This document shows, piece by piece, positions 17,717-24,878 of a DNA stretch of 56,761 nucleotides (the stretch's first letter is position 1; each line of letters starts with the position of its first letter). The stretch spans positions 1 to 56,761 of the IMG/VR virus record IMGVR_UViG_3300050821_008147; one strand, written 5' to 3'. The DNA comes from a virus. A model generated the notes under the pieces. It saw only the letters and a list, made by a program, of their open reading frames with translations, was not told the origin of the DNA and did not search any database. The position numbers were made by a program, and so were the translations under genes.

Positions 17717-18239
17717 ACAGTTTCATCTCCAGGGGATCTCCGCCGCCTCCGGTCGGGCCACCCTGCCAACCGTCGAGTGCCTCCACGCGCGACCGAGCCG
17801 ATGGGGTCAGGCCAAATTCACGCCGTTGAATGATCACCCGAACGCTCATGTCGCGGACCGCCGACATTGCCATCCGACCACTCGTCTCGCTGAGCAGGGA
17901 CATGAGTGCGCCCCCGGGAAGTTTTTTGCCCTCCGCCTTAGCCTGCTTCTTGGCGGAACGGATGGTCTTCCAGATGCCGGCGTATACCTCGGCAATCAGA
18001 GCCTCGTCTTCGCACAAGTGCCACAGCGCACGCTGATCGATTCGCCGGAGCACGAAAGCACTGGCCATCTCATCGACGAGTTCATCCCAAATTCGCCTCG
18101 CCGCCGGGCTCATCCCCTTCGGCTTCTCAGGAACGCCGGGAAGATACTTTGGCTCGTTCGACGGGAGCGGCCGATGAGACGGGTTGCCCTCCATTTTGCG
18201 CACCTCGGTCGGCTTAGGTGCTGGCCCTCGGAGTCCCAT
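17709..18239 (-). CDS. terS: Terminase small subunit (P27 family)
   Basis: This ~176-residue protein begins with the signature MGLRGPAPKPTEVRKMEGNP and PLPSNEPKYLPG of the P27/Terminase_4 family, which recognises the packaging site. The ATG at 18239 matches the family start and has a GGTGAG sequence just upstream. A GTG at 18248 would add three residues. It overlaps the large subunit gene by 8 bases. A non-coding, repeat-bearing stretch lies just upstream. Confidence 0.9.
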   Translation of the reverse strand: MGLRGPAPKPTEVRKMEGNPSHRPLPSNEPKYLPGVPEKPKGMSPAARRIWDELVDEMASAFVLRRIDQRALWHLCEDEALIAEVYAGIWKTIRSAKKQAKAEGKKLPGGALMSLLSETSGRMAMSAVRDMSVRVIIQRREFGLTPSARSRVEALDGWQGGPTGGGGDPLEMKLCG

Positions 18240-18248
18240 TTGGCTCAC

Positions 18249-18588
18249 CGTCCTGAAAATTTTGGAAACCTGCGATTTTTTTCGCTCGACTCGGCGTGCG
18301 GTTAAACTCTTGATGTTGTAGGGATTAGACCCGCCCTACCCCCCTGCCAGGTCGCCGTGTCGGGAGGGATGTTGTTGCGAATTCAGAAGTCTAGGGCGAC
18401 GGTGCCGTATGGGTCCCGGTACCTTTTGCGGTACCACGCGATTGAGAGTGCTCGCACGCGTGCGCGTATCCACCCTCTTGTTTTTATGTATTGTTACTGT
18501 CTATGTATATGTATTATGTGCCGGTCACCGTGCGCACACCGTTACGGTCACCGTCCGGTCACCGCTGAAGTAATGGATTGAAGCGGGT
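18249..18588. other. Non-coding region with iterons, candidate cos/origin region
   Basis: This 340-base gap lies between the HNH nuclease and small terminase genes. It holds a 6-bp inverted repeat GTAGGG/CCCTAC (18318-18339), two CGGTACC copies 12 bases apart (18417-18435), a strongly AT-rich tract (about 18478-18519) and an array of CGGTCACC units (18522-18563). No ORF with good signals is seen. In HNH-terminase phages the packaging site is usually in this neighbourhood. Confidence 0.6.
18522..18563 (+). repeat. Iteron array CGGTCACC x3 plus one degenerate copy
   Basis: CGGTCACC occurs at 18522, 18545 and 18556, with a degenerate CGCACACC at 18533, giving spacings of 11, 12 and 11 bases, about one helical turn. 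The array directly follows an AT-rich tract. The same octamer occurs in an array inside the replication gene at 32.4 kb. Confidence 0.75.
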
Positions 18589-19044
18589 TTAAGGCATGGT
18601 GCATCCTTTCAATTCGCGCATGGTTTTGGCACTGTGGCATAAGTTGCAGCGTGTTGCGTAGTTGTCGAGGTCGAGCCTGAGATCGGGCCGGTTCTCGATC
18701 GGAATGACGTGGTCGCCGTGGAGGTGACGGTCGCCCCGATTGAACGCCTGGCGGAGGAATCCGAGGACCTCCTCGAGCGGCGGGTCGCCCAACTCGTATT
18801 GCTCGGAGTCGACGATGATCTGCGGTTGCCAGCCACAGTCCACGCACCGCCAGCTGTCCCGCTGAAAGGCCAGGATGCGCATGCGACGGTGGTCGGTATC
18901 GTATCCGCGTTCAGTTGTGGATCCGCGCCGGTAGCTGTCGATGAGCGTTTGACGGGTCCGCTCGCAGCCTTCACATAGCGATCCGATCGTGCGTAGCTTG
19001 CCGCATCCAGGCGTCGAGCAGACGCGTCCAGGTAGTGATGGCAT
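18589..19044 (-). CDS. HNH endonuclease next to terminase
   Basis: This 151-residue protein has an N-terminal zinc cluster (C9, C14, C24, C27), a second pair (C67, C70), the HGDHVIP active-site segment (109-115, with catalytic His) and CNLCHSAK (133-140), completing the HNH beta-beta-alpha-metal fold. HNH proteins next to terminase genes stimulate cos cleavage in several phages, so packaging is the likely role. An AAGGTG ribosome site precedes the ATG. Confidence 0.9.
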   Translation of the reverse strand: MPSLPGRVCSTPGCGKLRTIGSLCEGCERTRQTLIDSYRRGSTTERGYDTDHRRMRILAFQRDSWRCVDCGWQPQIIVDSEQYELGDPPLEEVLGFLRQAFNRGDRHLHGDHVIPIENRPDLRLDLDNYATRCNLCHSAKTMRELKGCTMP

Positions 19045-19145
19045 GGCACCTTGGTGGAATGGCTCGGTTAGTGTTCTGAGCCGAAAGTTGCTTTACGAAA
19101 CAACGCAGAACTGGGGAAACGGGCTGCTGATGGGCGAACCTGCAA

Positions 19146-19298
19146 TCAGCGGCCCAACTTTTTGCCCGAATGTTTTCGGATGTATTCCCAACCTTTCGTG
19201 CGTGCCACTTCAAAGGTCAGGCACCAATCTTCCAAAAGGTTCGGGTACGAGATGATCCACACGTCGATTTCGCTGCTCTTGCGAATCCGGATCTTCAT
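19146..19298 (-). CDS. Small basic hypothetical protein
   Basis: This 50-residue protein begins MKIRIRKSSEIDVWIISYP and ends in a Lys/Arg-rich helix (GWEYIRKHSGKKLGR). The sequence has a coherent strand-helix pattern with Trp and Tyr, unlike a random frame. No strong ribosome site was seen. It is unrecognised; position between small genes and the HNH gene suggests a phage accessory protein. Confidence 0.55.
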   Translation of the reverse strand: MKIRIRKSSEIDVWIISYPNLLEDWCLTFEVARTKGWEYIRKHSGKKLGR

Positions 19299-19345
19299 GG
19301 GCGCTCGCGAGAACGATTATCCAACTTTGCATCAAGCGCGCCTGT

Positions 19346-19690
19346 TCAGCGATGCGCCGCGTACGTTCCGCTTCGGGTCTCAGAGTCCCGATCGACTCTC
19401 CGCACAGATTTGGCCCCAACTTTCGATTCCTCTTTCGGTTCCAGCCATATCCACATCTCCGTCTTGTCCGCGGTGCGGCTGGAAAGCAATCGGCGTCCTG
19501 TTGGCCTAACGAGCGCCAGAAGCTGCTTCTTTGCCGTGTGAAAATGCTTGGCGTCTTTGGTCCGGAGGTGAATCGCCTCGTCCACCGTAAGTCCTTGCAG
19601 CGCTATCAAAATGCGGGCATATTTCCCAGGCCGGCGAATCTGCGGCGGTTCAGGGACGGCGCCCATCGGTACAACTTCCCATTCGCTCAC
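19346..19690 (-). CDS. Hypothetical protein
   Basis: This 114-residue protein starts with GTG directly after the stop of the small membrane protein upstream. It has a helix-turn-helix-like core (KYARILIALQGLTVDEAIHL) followed by a basic helix (KQLLALVRPTGRRL) and a WIWLEP strand. A nucleic-acid-binding role is possible from charge only. The family is not recognised. Confidence 0.6.
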   Translation of the reverse strand: MSEWEVVPMGAVPEPPQIRRPGKYARILIALQGLTVDEAIHLRTKDAKHFHTAKKQLLALVRPTGRRLLSSRTADKTEMWIWLEPKEESKVGAKSVRRVDRDSETRSGTYAAHR

Positions 19691-19834
19691 TTAGATGAGC
19701 TTCAACAGCAGCAGAATAAGGACGATAACTATGATCAGCGAGATTCCGCCGCCGCCATAATAGCCGAGTCCTGGCCCCATACGGTAGCCGCCGAAACCGA
19801 AGAGAAGAAGCAGGATAACCAGAACGATAACCAT
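19691..19834 (-). CDS. Small DUF3309-like membrane protein
   Basis: This 47-residue protein has two hydrophobic segments (VIVLVILLLLFGFG and LIIVIVLILLLLKLI) around a Gly/Tyr-rich middle, the layout of the short DUF3309-type hydrophobic proteins. A GGGAGGT ribosome site lies a few bases before the ATG at 19834. A longer frame over the same bases is Arg/Ser-rich and is taken as a shadow. It may be a membrane-active accessory of lysis. Confidence 0.68.
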   Translation of the reverse strand: MVIVLVILLLLFGFGGYRMGPGLGYYGGGGISLIIVIVLILLLLKLI

Positions 19835-19918
19835 GAAAATACCTCCCGCAGTGAGCAAAACCGGGCATCTGTTTCGTCGTCAACTGCATATAAACAGCGA
19901 AAAGGGGCCTAGACGACA

Positions 19919-20107
19919 ATGGAAACTATTGAAAAATGGATTGCCTGGCACTTGCCGAGGCGCGTGGTTTATTGGTGCGTAGTTCGCGGTCAAAGTCAGA
20001 CGTTTCAGCGCGAAGCCGCTTGGCCGGCAGAGCCATCCTATTCCTTTTCCGCCCTTAAGCGGTCCGCGACCTTAATGAGTTCAGGATCACAATCGCGCGC
20101 CTTGTAG
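19919..20107 (+). CDS. Small conserved-type protein, lone plus-strand gene
   Basis: This 62-residue ORF begins METIEKWIAWHLPRRVVYWCVVR, a pattern (aromatic and basic, LPRR-V-YW) I associate with a small protein found in many actinobacterial and phage genomes. An AAAAGGGG ribosome site precedes the ATG. The C-terminal half does not continue the pattern and runs antisense to the end of the 20038-20298 gene, so the gene may be truncated. It is the only plus-strand gene in the 18.6-23.1 kb stretch. Confidence 0.5.
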   Translation: METIEKWIAWHLPRRVVYWCVVRGQSQTFQREAAWPAEPSYSFSALKRSATLMSSGSQSRAL

Positions 20108-20298
20108 AGGTGGAACCGGACATAGCAGCCATAAGCCTTCTCGTACTCGCGCACCAGTTTGCGCGACGGACGCCACATGAGTTCGATCGCGTCCTTGTCC
20201 ACGCGAAGCTCGTTGCCTATGCGCAGCTCAGCGAGATCATGTTGGGCTTGGTCGAAGTGCGTGGGCATGGACATCAGGAGAGCGAGAAGTAGGATCAT
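20038..20298 (-). CDS. Small exported or membrane-anchored hypothetical protein
   Basis: The ATG at 20298 overlaps the stop of the upstream gene (ATGA), giving 86 residues. The first 13 are hydrophobic (MILLLALLMSMP), resembling a signal peptide or anchor. The rest is helical and charged, with one Cys-rich turn (YGCYVRFHLYKARDCD). It may be a spanin-like or other lysis accessory, as it lies near holin-like genes, but no spanin motif is clear. Confidence 0.6.
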   Translation of the reverse strand: MILLLALLMSMPTHFDQAQHDLAELRIGNELRVDKDAIELMWRPSRKLVREYEKAYGCYVRFHLYKARDCDPELIKVADRLRAEKE

Positions 20299-20690
20299 TT
20301 GCGCTTTAGCATCTCCTCGTTTTTCTGCTTCACAAAGGCCTCGGCATCGGACTCGCAATCGAACAAATAAACGATTCCGCGGCCGGTATAGTTCACCGGC
20401 TCAACTCTCCAGCTAGGCTCGAATCCCTGGTCTTCATCTCGGCGCACCTGGTATTGCGCGACCGGCTGCGGTTTCACGACTTCGATCGGCTTCGGCAGCT
20501 TCAGTAGTGAGCGGACTTTCTTAGGATCGAACCAGCGGCGAACCGGCTTCTGTGCTTTCTTCGGCTCCCCCAAGATCGCCCGCACCGATTTGTTCTCGTC
20601 CAAGAACTTTTCCCGCTGGCACGGTGGGCAATTCGGAATTGGGCACGTGCCTCTCGAATGCTCCATTTGCCATCCGCCAGATTTCTCCAA
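20295..20690 (-). CDS. Hypothetical protein with Cys-rich N-terminus
   Basis: This 131-residue protein has a Cys cluster near its start (CPIPNCPPC), then a basic, Pro-rich middle (KKAQKPVRRWFDPKKVRSLLKLPKP) and a C-terminal half with strands and a helix (YLFDCESDAEAFVKQKNEE). The start may be the TTG at 20690 or an ATG at 20666. Unrecognised; coupled to the next gene by ATGA. Confidence 0.6.
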   Translation of the reverse strand: MEKSGGWQMEHSRGTCPIPNCPPCQREKFLDENKSVRAILGEPKKAQKPVRRWFDPKKVRSLLKLPKPIEVVKPQPVAQYQVRRDEDQGFEPSWRVEPVNYTGRGIVYLFDCESDAEAFVKQKNEEMLKRK

Positions 20691-20708
20691 ACACCCCGGT
20701 GAATGATC

Positions 20709-21050
20709 TCAAGCCGTGGTCTTTTTGCGGCCAAGGAATCGCAGAGCGGTCGCGCAAGCTCCAATTGCAGCGATGATTCCTTCGTGCCATTTCGTGTCAT
20801 CGTCGTGGTTTGCCGCCTGCATCGCCACCAGGTTCAATTCGGCCTGCTGGATTTCCTTGGTCTGCTCGTCATCGATGCCGTCATTGTGATCCAGATGCTT
20901 GTCGATCTGATCCATGCGCCTCGTGGCATCATCGAGCTTCGCGTCCTGGACATAATCTTCGGACGTCCTGGTTTGCGCCCGCATCCTGGCTACCGTGAAG
21001 ATTCCGACCGTGATGACGCCGGCAACCAGTGCACGGCGGCGCCAGCTCAC
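20709..21050 (-). CDS. Membrane-associated coiled-coil protein, lysis region
   Basis: The GTG at 21050 overlaps the stop of the holin-like gene (GTGA), giving 113 residues. A basic start is followed by a hydrophobic helix (ALVAGVITVGIFTVA), a long charged helical stretch (about 25-90, Asp/Gln-rich) and a second short hydrophobic helix near the C-terminus (GIIAAIGACATALRFLG). This resembles inner-membrane lysis accessories, but the exact class is unclear. Confidence 0.62.
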   Translation of the reverse strand: MSWRRRALVAGVITVGIFTVARMRAQTRTSEDYVQDAKLDDATRRMDQIDKHLDHNDGIDDEQTKEIQQAELNLVAMQAANHDDDTKWHEGIIAAIGACATALRFLGRKKTTA

Positions 21051-21265
21051 TGCTGGCCCTGTATTTTGAAGCTCGTATAAATTAGGGCCAGGAACGGCGC
21101 AACGCCGGCGATAGCCTGAATCCAATGTGGCGCGGAGTGCAGGTTGTTTTCGACATAGGCGCGGAAGTCTGGACTTTTACCCCAAACGCCGGCGACAGCG
21201 ACTCCAACGCCAGCTAATGTGTGCGCTACCGTTTTATGACTGTTCCACCAGGCAACGAGGTTCAT
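21047..21265 (-). CDS. Holin-like small membrane protein
   Basis: This 72-residue protein has two hydrophobic segments (TLAGVGVAVAGVWG and WIQAIAGVAPFLALIYTSF) separated by a short polar loop, and a polar C-terminus. Size and topology fit a class II-type holin, which would open the inner membrane for the endolysin. The endolysin itself lies far away at 40.2 kb. A GGAGGG ribosome site precedes the ATG and a terminator hairpin lies right upstream. Confidence 0.58.
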   Translation of the reverse strand: MNLVAWWNSHKTVAHTLAGVGVAVAGVWGKSPDFRAYVENNLHSAPHWIQAIAGVAPFLALIYTSFKIQGQQ

Positions 21266-21280
21266 GGTGCGGGGCCCTCC

Positions 21281-21312
21281 AGGGTAAAAATAGGCCCCTC
21301 GGGTGAGGGGCC
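21281..21312 (-). terminator. Intrinsic terminator upstream of holin-like gene
   Basis: An 8-bp perfect stem GGCCCCTC/GAGGGGCC with a 4-base loop (21293-21312) is followed on the minus strand by TATTTTTA, the classical form of an intrinsic terminator. It stops leftward transcription from the 21426-23085 genes. Two further hairpins lie upstream of it on the minus strand (21327-21343 and 21345-21362). Because the next gene starts only ~16 bases beyond, it could also control entry into the lysis genes. Confidence 0.75.
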
Positions 21313-21425
21313 AATCTGCCTTGGTTCTCTCGTTGTGTGAGAGTGTCTCGTTTGAGCGAGACCATGCGTAGCTTCAATCCAAAATCACCGGGGCGCCATG
21401 ACCCGGATGCGTTAGCGCCGATCCT

Positions 21426-22091
21426 TTAAAAAAGCGGTGGCGAAACCTTATGCACGACTTGAGCGGCCGCCCAAAGTCCTCCCCAGAAACCGAGCCGCTT
21501 CTTGCTGGGGTGCGCGTATTTCTCGACGACCTGGCGGCCATCCGTTGAGATGACAGCGGCGTTGTCGCTGGTCACGGCAAATCCCGCGATCATCTTCGGG
21601 ATATTCGGATCCGCGATGATTTCGTTCGCATCGACCTCGATCGATTGCAGTTGCTGTGCCGTGTCACCGAGATCCTCGACCGTTGCCTTCGCAGCCTTGA
21701 CGGTTTCGGTGGCCGCGTCGAGCATCGCCGTCGAGGACTGGACTAACCGGGCCTGGTTGGACCCGGTTTCGTCCACTGTGCGCTTCAAGGAAATCAATAC
21801 CTGGTTGAAGTTACCGATCGCCTCGCCCAGGTCGCCATTCGCTTGGTCTAAATAGGCCACTTCCTTAGCGCTGGCCTTGCGCGCTTCCATGGCGGTAAGT
21901 CCAGCCTCGAGCGTGAGCCGGTGAACCTCGTCCAATTCCAAATTCAACTTCGTAACCACGCCCGCGGCTTGAGTTCTTGCCGCCTCCATGTCGCGGGTGG
22001 CTACGATCGCGAGCACGCTCACTGCGGCGCACGCCACGGCGGCCGTAAGGGCGAGAAGCGTCTTCGCAAAGTACAGGGCCCGGTCTTGCAC
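21426..22091 (-). CDS. Membrane-anchored coiled-coil protein
   Basis: This 221-residue protein has one N-terminal membrane helix (about residues 8-30, Ala/Val-rich), then a long helical region with heptad-like spacing (residues 35-150: LNLELDEVHRLTLEAG, QVLISLKRTVDETG) and a short C-terminal domain. This is the shape of a membrane-tethered spacer or sensor protein. It is not recognised as a known lysis or exclusion protein. Confidence 0.65.
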   Translation of the reverse strand: MQDRALYFAKTLLALTAAVACAAVSVLAIVATRDMEAARTQAAGVVTKLNLELDEVHRLTLEAGLTAMEARKASAKEVAYLDQANGDLGEAIGNFNQVLISLKRTVDETGSNQARLVQSSTAMLDAATETVKAAKATVEDLGDTAQQLQSIEVDANEIIADPNIPKMIAGFAVTSDNAAVISTDGRQVVEKYAHPSKKRLGFWGGLWAAAQVVHKVSPPLF

Positions 22092-22098
22092 TTGAATT

Positions 22099-22425
22099 TT
22101 AGAGCTTGATGCCGAGCGCTTCGAAGTCGGCGACGATGGTCTTCTCGCCGGCCTTGAAATCGGTGATGACCTGCTTGATAAGGCCGACGGTCGTTTCGCT
22201 CAGCGTGATCGCGGTCGGTACATTGCCGGCTGCCGCGGATGCAGCTGCAGCTTCGGCCGAGGCGAAGGCCTTGGTGACGTCGTAGAAGACGGCGAGAGAT
22301 GCAGCCAGCACGGGACCGGAAAGTCCGTTGTAAAGCTTCTTTAGCTTCGACGCGCCAGAAACGACAGATTCCAGAAAGGTCTCCACTTTGGCCCCAGCTG
22401 CTTCGATTTCAGAAATCAAGTTCAT
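22099..22425 (-). CDS. Hypothetical helical protein
   Basis: This 108-residue protein is almost entirely helical: an amphipathic start (MNLISEIEAAGAKVETFLESV), an Ala-rich middle (about residues 55-68) and a C-terminal helix (LIKQVITDFKAGEKTIVADFEALG). It has no predicted membrane span of full length and no catalytic motif. Seven bases separate it from the next coiled-coil gene. Function unknown. Confidence 0.6.
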   Translation of the reverse strand: MNLISEIEAAGAKVETFLESVVSGASKLKKLYNGLSGPVLAASLAVFYDVTKAFASAEAAAASAAAGNVPTAITLSETTVGLIKQVITDFKAGEKTIVADFEALGIKL

Positions 22426-22432
22426 GGTTCTC

Positions 22433-22705
22433 CTATCGCGGATTGATCAGTCCGCCCTGGCACGACTTTTGTTGAAATTGTGCGATTTCGATGATGCGCC
22501 GAGATTCAGGGCTGCTTTTTGCCGCCGAGGGTCTATGCGTGTCTGTGCGCATCTGCAGGGCCATGCCCCGATAGCGGGAACGAGCCAGGCGGCGATCTAC
22601 CAATTCCTGAGCGCGCGCGAAACTGACAAACCCGACCGGTTCGCTCTTGCTCGGATGCCCAAAATATACCGGGATTAAACCCTTCCGCAATGATGGGTGG
22701 CTCAC
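22433..22705 (-). CDS. Hypothetical protein
   Basis: The GTG at 22705 overlaps the previous stop (GTGA), giving 90 residues. Arg/Ser-rich, with a GHPSKSEPVGFVSFARAQELV segment. It was chosen over other frames in the same place because of the overlap start and because it continues the tight spacing of this group. No family recognised. Confidence 0.5.
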   Translation of the reverse strand: MSHPSLRKGLIPVYFGHPSKSEPVGFVSFARAQELVDRRLARSRYRGMALQMRTDTHRPSAAKSSPESRRIIEIAQFQQKSCQGGLINPR

Positions 22706-23085
22706 GCTGAAGCCTCGCACGAAGGCTCATCGACAGTGAAACCATCTCTGAGTACAAGCGGACAGTAGCTGCCCTGGTGAATCGTGGGGTAATTCTCCAG
22801 CACGCCGGCATAGAACCCCATCATGATGCCCTCAATGATGCGAGGACCCATTTTGCAGCTAACGCCGCGGATAGTGATTAGGAGGAATTTCCTGTACTTG
22901 GCCACCGGTCCGCGTGGCTTGCGGAGCTGAATACCGAACCCCTTCATGCAGCCCTTGGCGAGCTTCAACTCAACCAGGCGCTTGGCATGTGCGGGCTCGC
23001 AAAGGTCCAGTGGCTCGGTGCCAGGCTTCTGCCACCATCCAAAGATGCGTACTTTCGGGGTTTCCTTAGAGACAGGTCCGCTCAT
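22702..23085 (-). CDS. Hypothetical protein
   Basis: This ~127-residue protein is basic in its first half (KVRIFGWWQKPGTEPLDLCEPAHAKRLVELKLAKG), then has a beta-rich second half. The start may be this ATG or an in-frame GTG at 23103. It is the most upstream gene of the leftward group that faces away from the integrase. Not recognised. Confidence 0.58.
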   Translation of the reverse strand: MSGPVSKETPKVRIFGWWQKPGTEPLDLCEPAHAKRLVELKLAKGCMKGFGIQLRKPRGPVAKYRKFLLITIRGVSCKMGPRIIEGIMMGFYAGVLENYPTIHQGSYCPLVLRDGFTVDEPSCEASA

Positions 23086-23103
23086 CGTCCGTGCACGTCG
23101 CAC

Positions 23104-23414
23104 CTGTAGGAGCTGGGCCAGGCTAACCCGTAAAGATGCACATGCCGGTGGAGCGGGAAACAGATTGGTTATATCAGAAACGGTTGCTTGGCGTTGGGTA
23201 ATTGATCTGGTTCATTGGCAATCGAAGGTAACGAGGAGCAAGCGCCGACCAGCAAAAACGTCCCATTTTGCTACACAACGGGCGATAAAACCGGTTACCC
23301 GGTTACCAAATAAATACCCGCAGGCCACTTGCGCCTTACCCTGCATCGTTTACAGTTCAATCCATTCCCCGTGTTTCGGATCCGCAACAGCGGCAAACCA
23401 CCGTAACTAGACAG
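23104..23414. promoter_or_regulatory. Divergent control region before integrase
   Basis: This 311-base gap lies between the leftward group and the rightward integrase gene. It must hold promoters in both directions; no unambiguous -35/-10 pair can be named. It contains a perfect tandem of two CGGTTACC units (23292-23307) flanked by A-rich sequence on both sides. Confidence 0.6.
23292..23307 (+). promoter_or_regulatory. Tandem CGGTTACC pair, candidate operator
   Basis: Two perfect CGGTTACC octamers abut (23292-23299, 23300-23307) about 108 bases before the integrase start. The octamer matches the CGGTYACC units at 18.5, 32.4, 40.8 and 45.4 kb. Here the spacing is 8 bases instead of 11. Confidence 0.55.
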
Positions 23415-24524
23415 GTGTCCGACTTGAAAGATATTGTTCGCGACACTCCCCCGAAGCACACACGCAACCATGTAAGATGTCCGATTTGCGGCGTGCACGG
23501 GAAGCCCTTGAGTGACATTGTCGTTCGTTCAATGCCCGCAGATGAGGCATTGGCTGCCTGGTTTAAGCAACACCGGCAATACATCGCCGGAGGGACTCCG
23601 AGAACCTACCTGCAATATGTGAAGGTTCTCACGGAGTTTTTCCAACAGATGCCCTTGAAGACCATCGGCATTGGCAATATCCGCGCCTTTCAGGACTGGC
23701 GCAAGCAGAAGTGCGTAGCGTCGCGAGTCAATGCCGAACTATCCGCCCTGCAGATGTGCATGAAAGAGGCTGATCTCTGGGATAAGCGCATCGCCCCGCT
23801 ATACCGGCCATTACCCGTACCTAAAACCAAGGTGCGGCAAAACATGAGCGAGGACGAGGAACGCCGCCTATTGGCGGTGGCTTTCGATAAGCCTCGGCGC
23901 CGACTGGCGGGCCACTGCCTGATCATCATGGCGAACACGAGCATGGGCTTCGGCGAGCTCCGCCACCTGCGGAGGCGGGATGTGTTCCTGAACGAGGACC
24001 CGCCATTTGTCGAGGTGAATGGAGGCGCAAAGAATGACTATAGGCTGAGGTCTATCCCGCTAAATTTCTTGGCGCTGAGGTCCGTACGGTGGATCGTGAA
24101 GCGATGGCAGCAGCTTGGCGGGAATGGCGAAGATCAATACATCCTTCCGCACCACGCCAGGCGCACACTCGAGGAAAAGACCGAACGCGGCCACGTCGGG
24201 GCAGGCCCCATTTTCACTGAACCGATGGGCCACATCTACCGAGCGGCTCGTGGAATCCTGCACGATGCCGGCCTTGATCATCTTGATCCCTACGATATGC
24301 GCTCACACTTCATCACCAAGATCCTCTCCGATCCCAACGTTTCCGACCAGATGGGTAACGAACTCTTCGGGCACGCGAGCAAAGCGATGAGGCGGCGCTA
24401 TTCAAAGCAGCGTATGGAATTAAAAAAGGTCCATGTCGATGCGATGTGCAAAAAGCAGGTCAAATCTGAGGGCGAAACGCATAAACTAGCCGTCTTTCCT
24501 GGGGGAAAGCGCGTTCTAAAATAA
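23415..24524 (+). CDS. int: Tyrosine-type integrase
   Basis: This 369-residue protein integrates the phage into the host chromosome. It has a CPIC-type Cys pair near residues 22-25, an SAM-like core-binding domain (about 45-125) and a catalytic domain. Seen are K206, Y293-D-M-R296 (in place of the usual HxxR), GH at 319-320 and the nucleophile Y329. At the first catalytic Arg position (TGxR...E in most members) the sequence is T175-S-M-G178-F-G-E, so Arg is replaced by Gly. Start is GTG at 23415. It faces the HTH regulator downstream. Confidence 0.9.
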   Translation: MSDLKDIVRDTPPKHTRNHVRCPICGVHGKPLSDIVVRSMPADEALAAWFKQHRQYIAGGTPRTYLQYVKVLTEFFQQMPLKTIGIGNIRAFQDWRKQKCVASRVNAELSALQMCMKEADLWDKRIAPLYRPLPVPKTKVRQNMSEDEERRLLAVAFDKPRRRLAGHCLIIMANTSMGFGELRHLRRRDVFLNEDPPFVEVNGGAKNDYRLRSIPLNFLALRSVRWIVKRWQQLGGNGEDQYILPHHARRTLEEKTERGHVGAGPIFTEPMGHIYRAARGILHDAGLDHLDPYDMRSHFITKILSDPNVSDQMGNELFGHASKAMRRRYSKQRMELKKVHVDAMCKKQVKSEGETHKLAVFPGGKRVLK

Positions 24525-24544
24525 ATGTTCGGAAGGTGTTGACG

Positions 24545-24784
24545 ATGATTAGCGAACAGGATAGTCTTGCTTTCGTGATGGTTCGTGGATATACGAAACA
24601 GCAAGTAATCGATATGGTTCGGGCGAAGCTAAGCGGCGTGTCCCAGTCCGACTTGGCCCGCGAAATCGGTATTAGCCGCGGGTATCTCGCGGACGTGTTA
24701 AGCGGAAGGGCTCTTCCGGGGCCAATGATTCTTCACCATCTTGGGCTTGAGGCAGGATACATCAAGTCCGAAAGAGCAGCGTAG
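24545..24784 (+). CDS. Small HTH transcriptional regulator
   Basis: This 79-residue protein contains a Cro/XRE-like helix-turn-helix at residues 33-53 (SQSDLAREIGISRGYLADVLSG). The start is the ATG at 24545 with GGAAGG eight bases before; an in-frame GTG nine bases upstream is less likely. Directly after the integrase it is a candidate lysogeny or excision regulator. Its binding site is unknown; the repeated CGGTYACC pairs are a candidate. Confidence 0.82.
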   Translation: MISEQDSLAFVMVRGYTKQQVIDMVRAKLSGVSQSDLAREIGISRGYLADVLSGRALPGPMILHHLGLEAGYIKSERAA

Positions 24785-24826
24785 GACCTAACCAAAAGCA
24801 AGCGTTAAACCACCTTCCTTAAGGTC

Positions 24827-24870
24827 GACCCCGTACCTCAGCTGGATAGAGGAGCAGTTTCCTAAATCGC
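24827..24870 (+). tRNA. tRNA-Arg(CCT)-like 5' half (partial, not a functional tRNA)
   Basis: The sequence folds like the first half of a tRNA: a 7-base lead, TA at positions 8-9, a perfect 4-bp D stem (CCTC/GAGG) with loop AGCTGGATA, one spacer base, and an anticodon arm with loop TTCCTAA reading CCT (Arg), with one mismatch in its stem. No acceptor 3' half or T arm follows. It is a remnant or attachment-site copy rather than a working gene. Confidence 0.5.
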
Positions 24871-24878
24871 TCCGCTTT

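Noticed and set aside
19650-19919. 89-residue minus-strand ORF
   Set aside because: Overlaps the 47-residue membrane gene that has a ribosome site and a two-helix pattern; this frame is Arg/Ser-rich.
19926-20036. 36-residue minus-strand ORF following the 20038-20298 gene
   Set aside because: Possible by spacing, but polar and unpatterned; the plus-strand frame in the same bases has a recognisable sequence.
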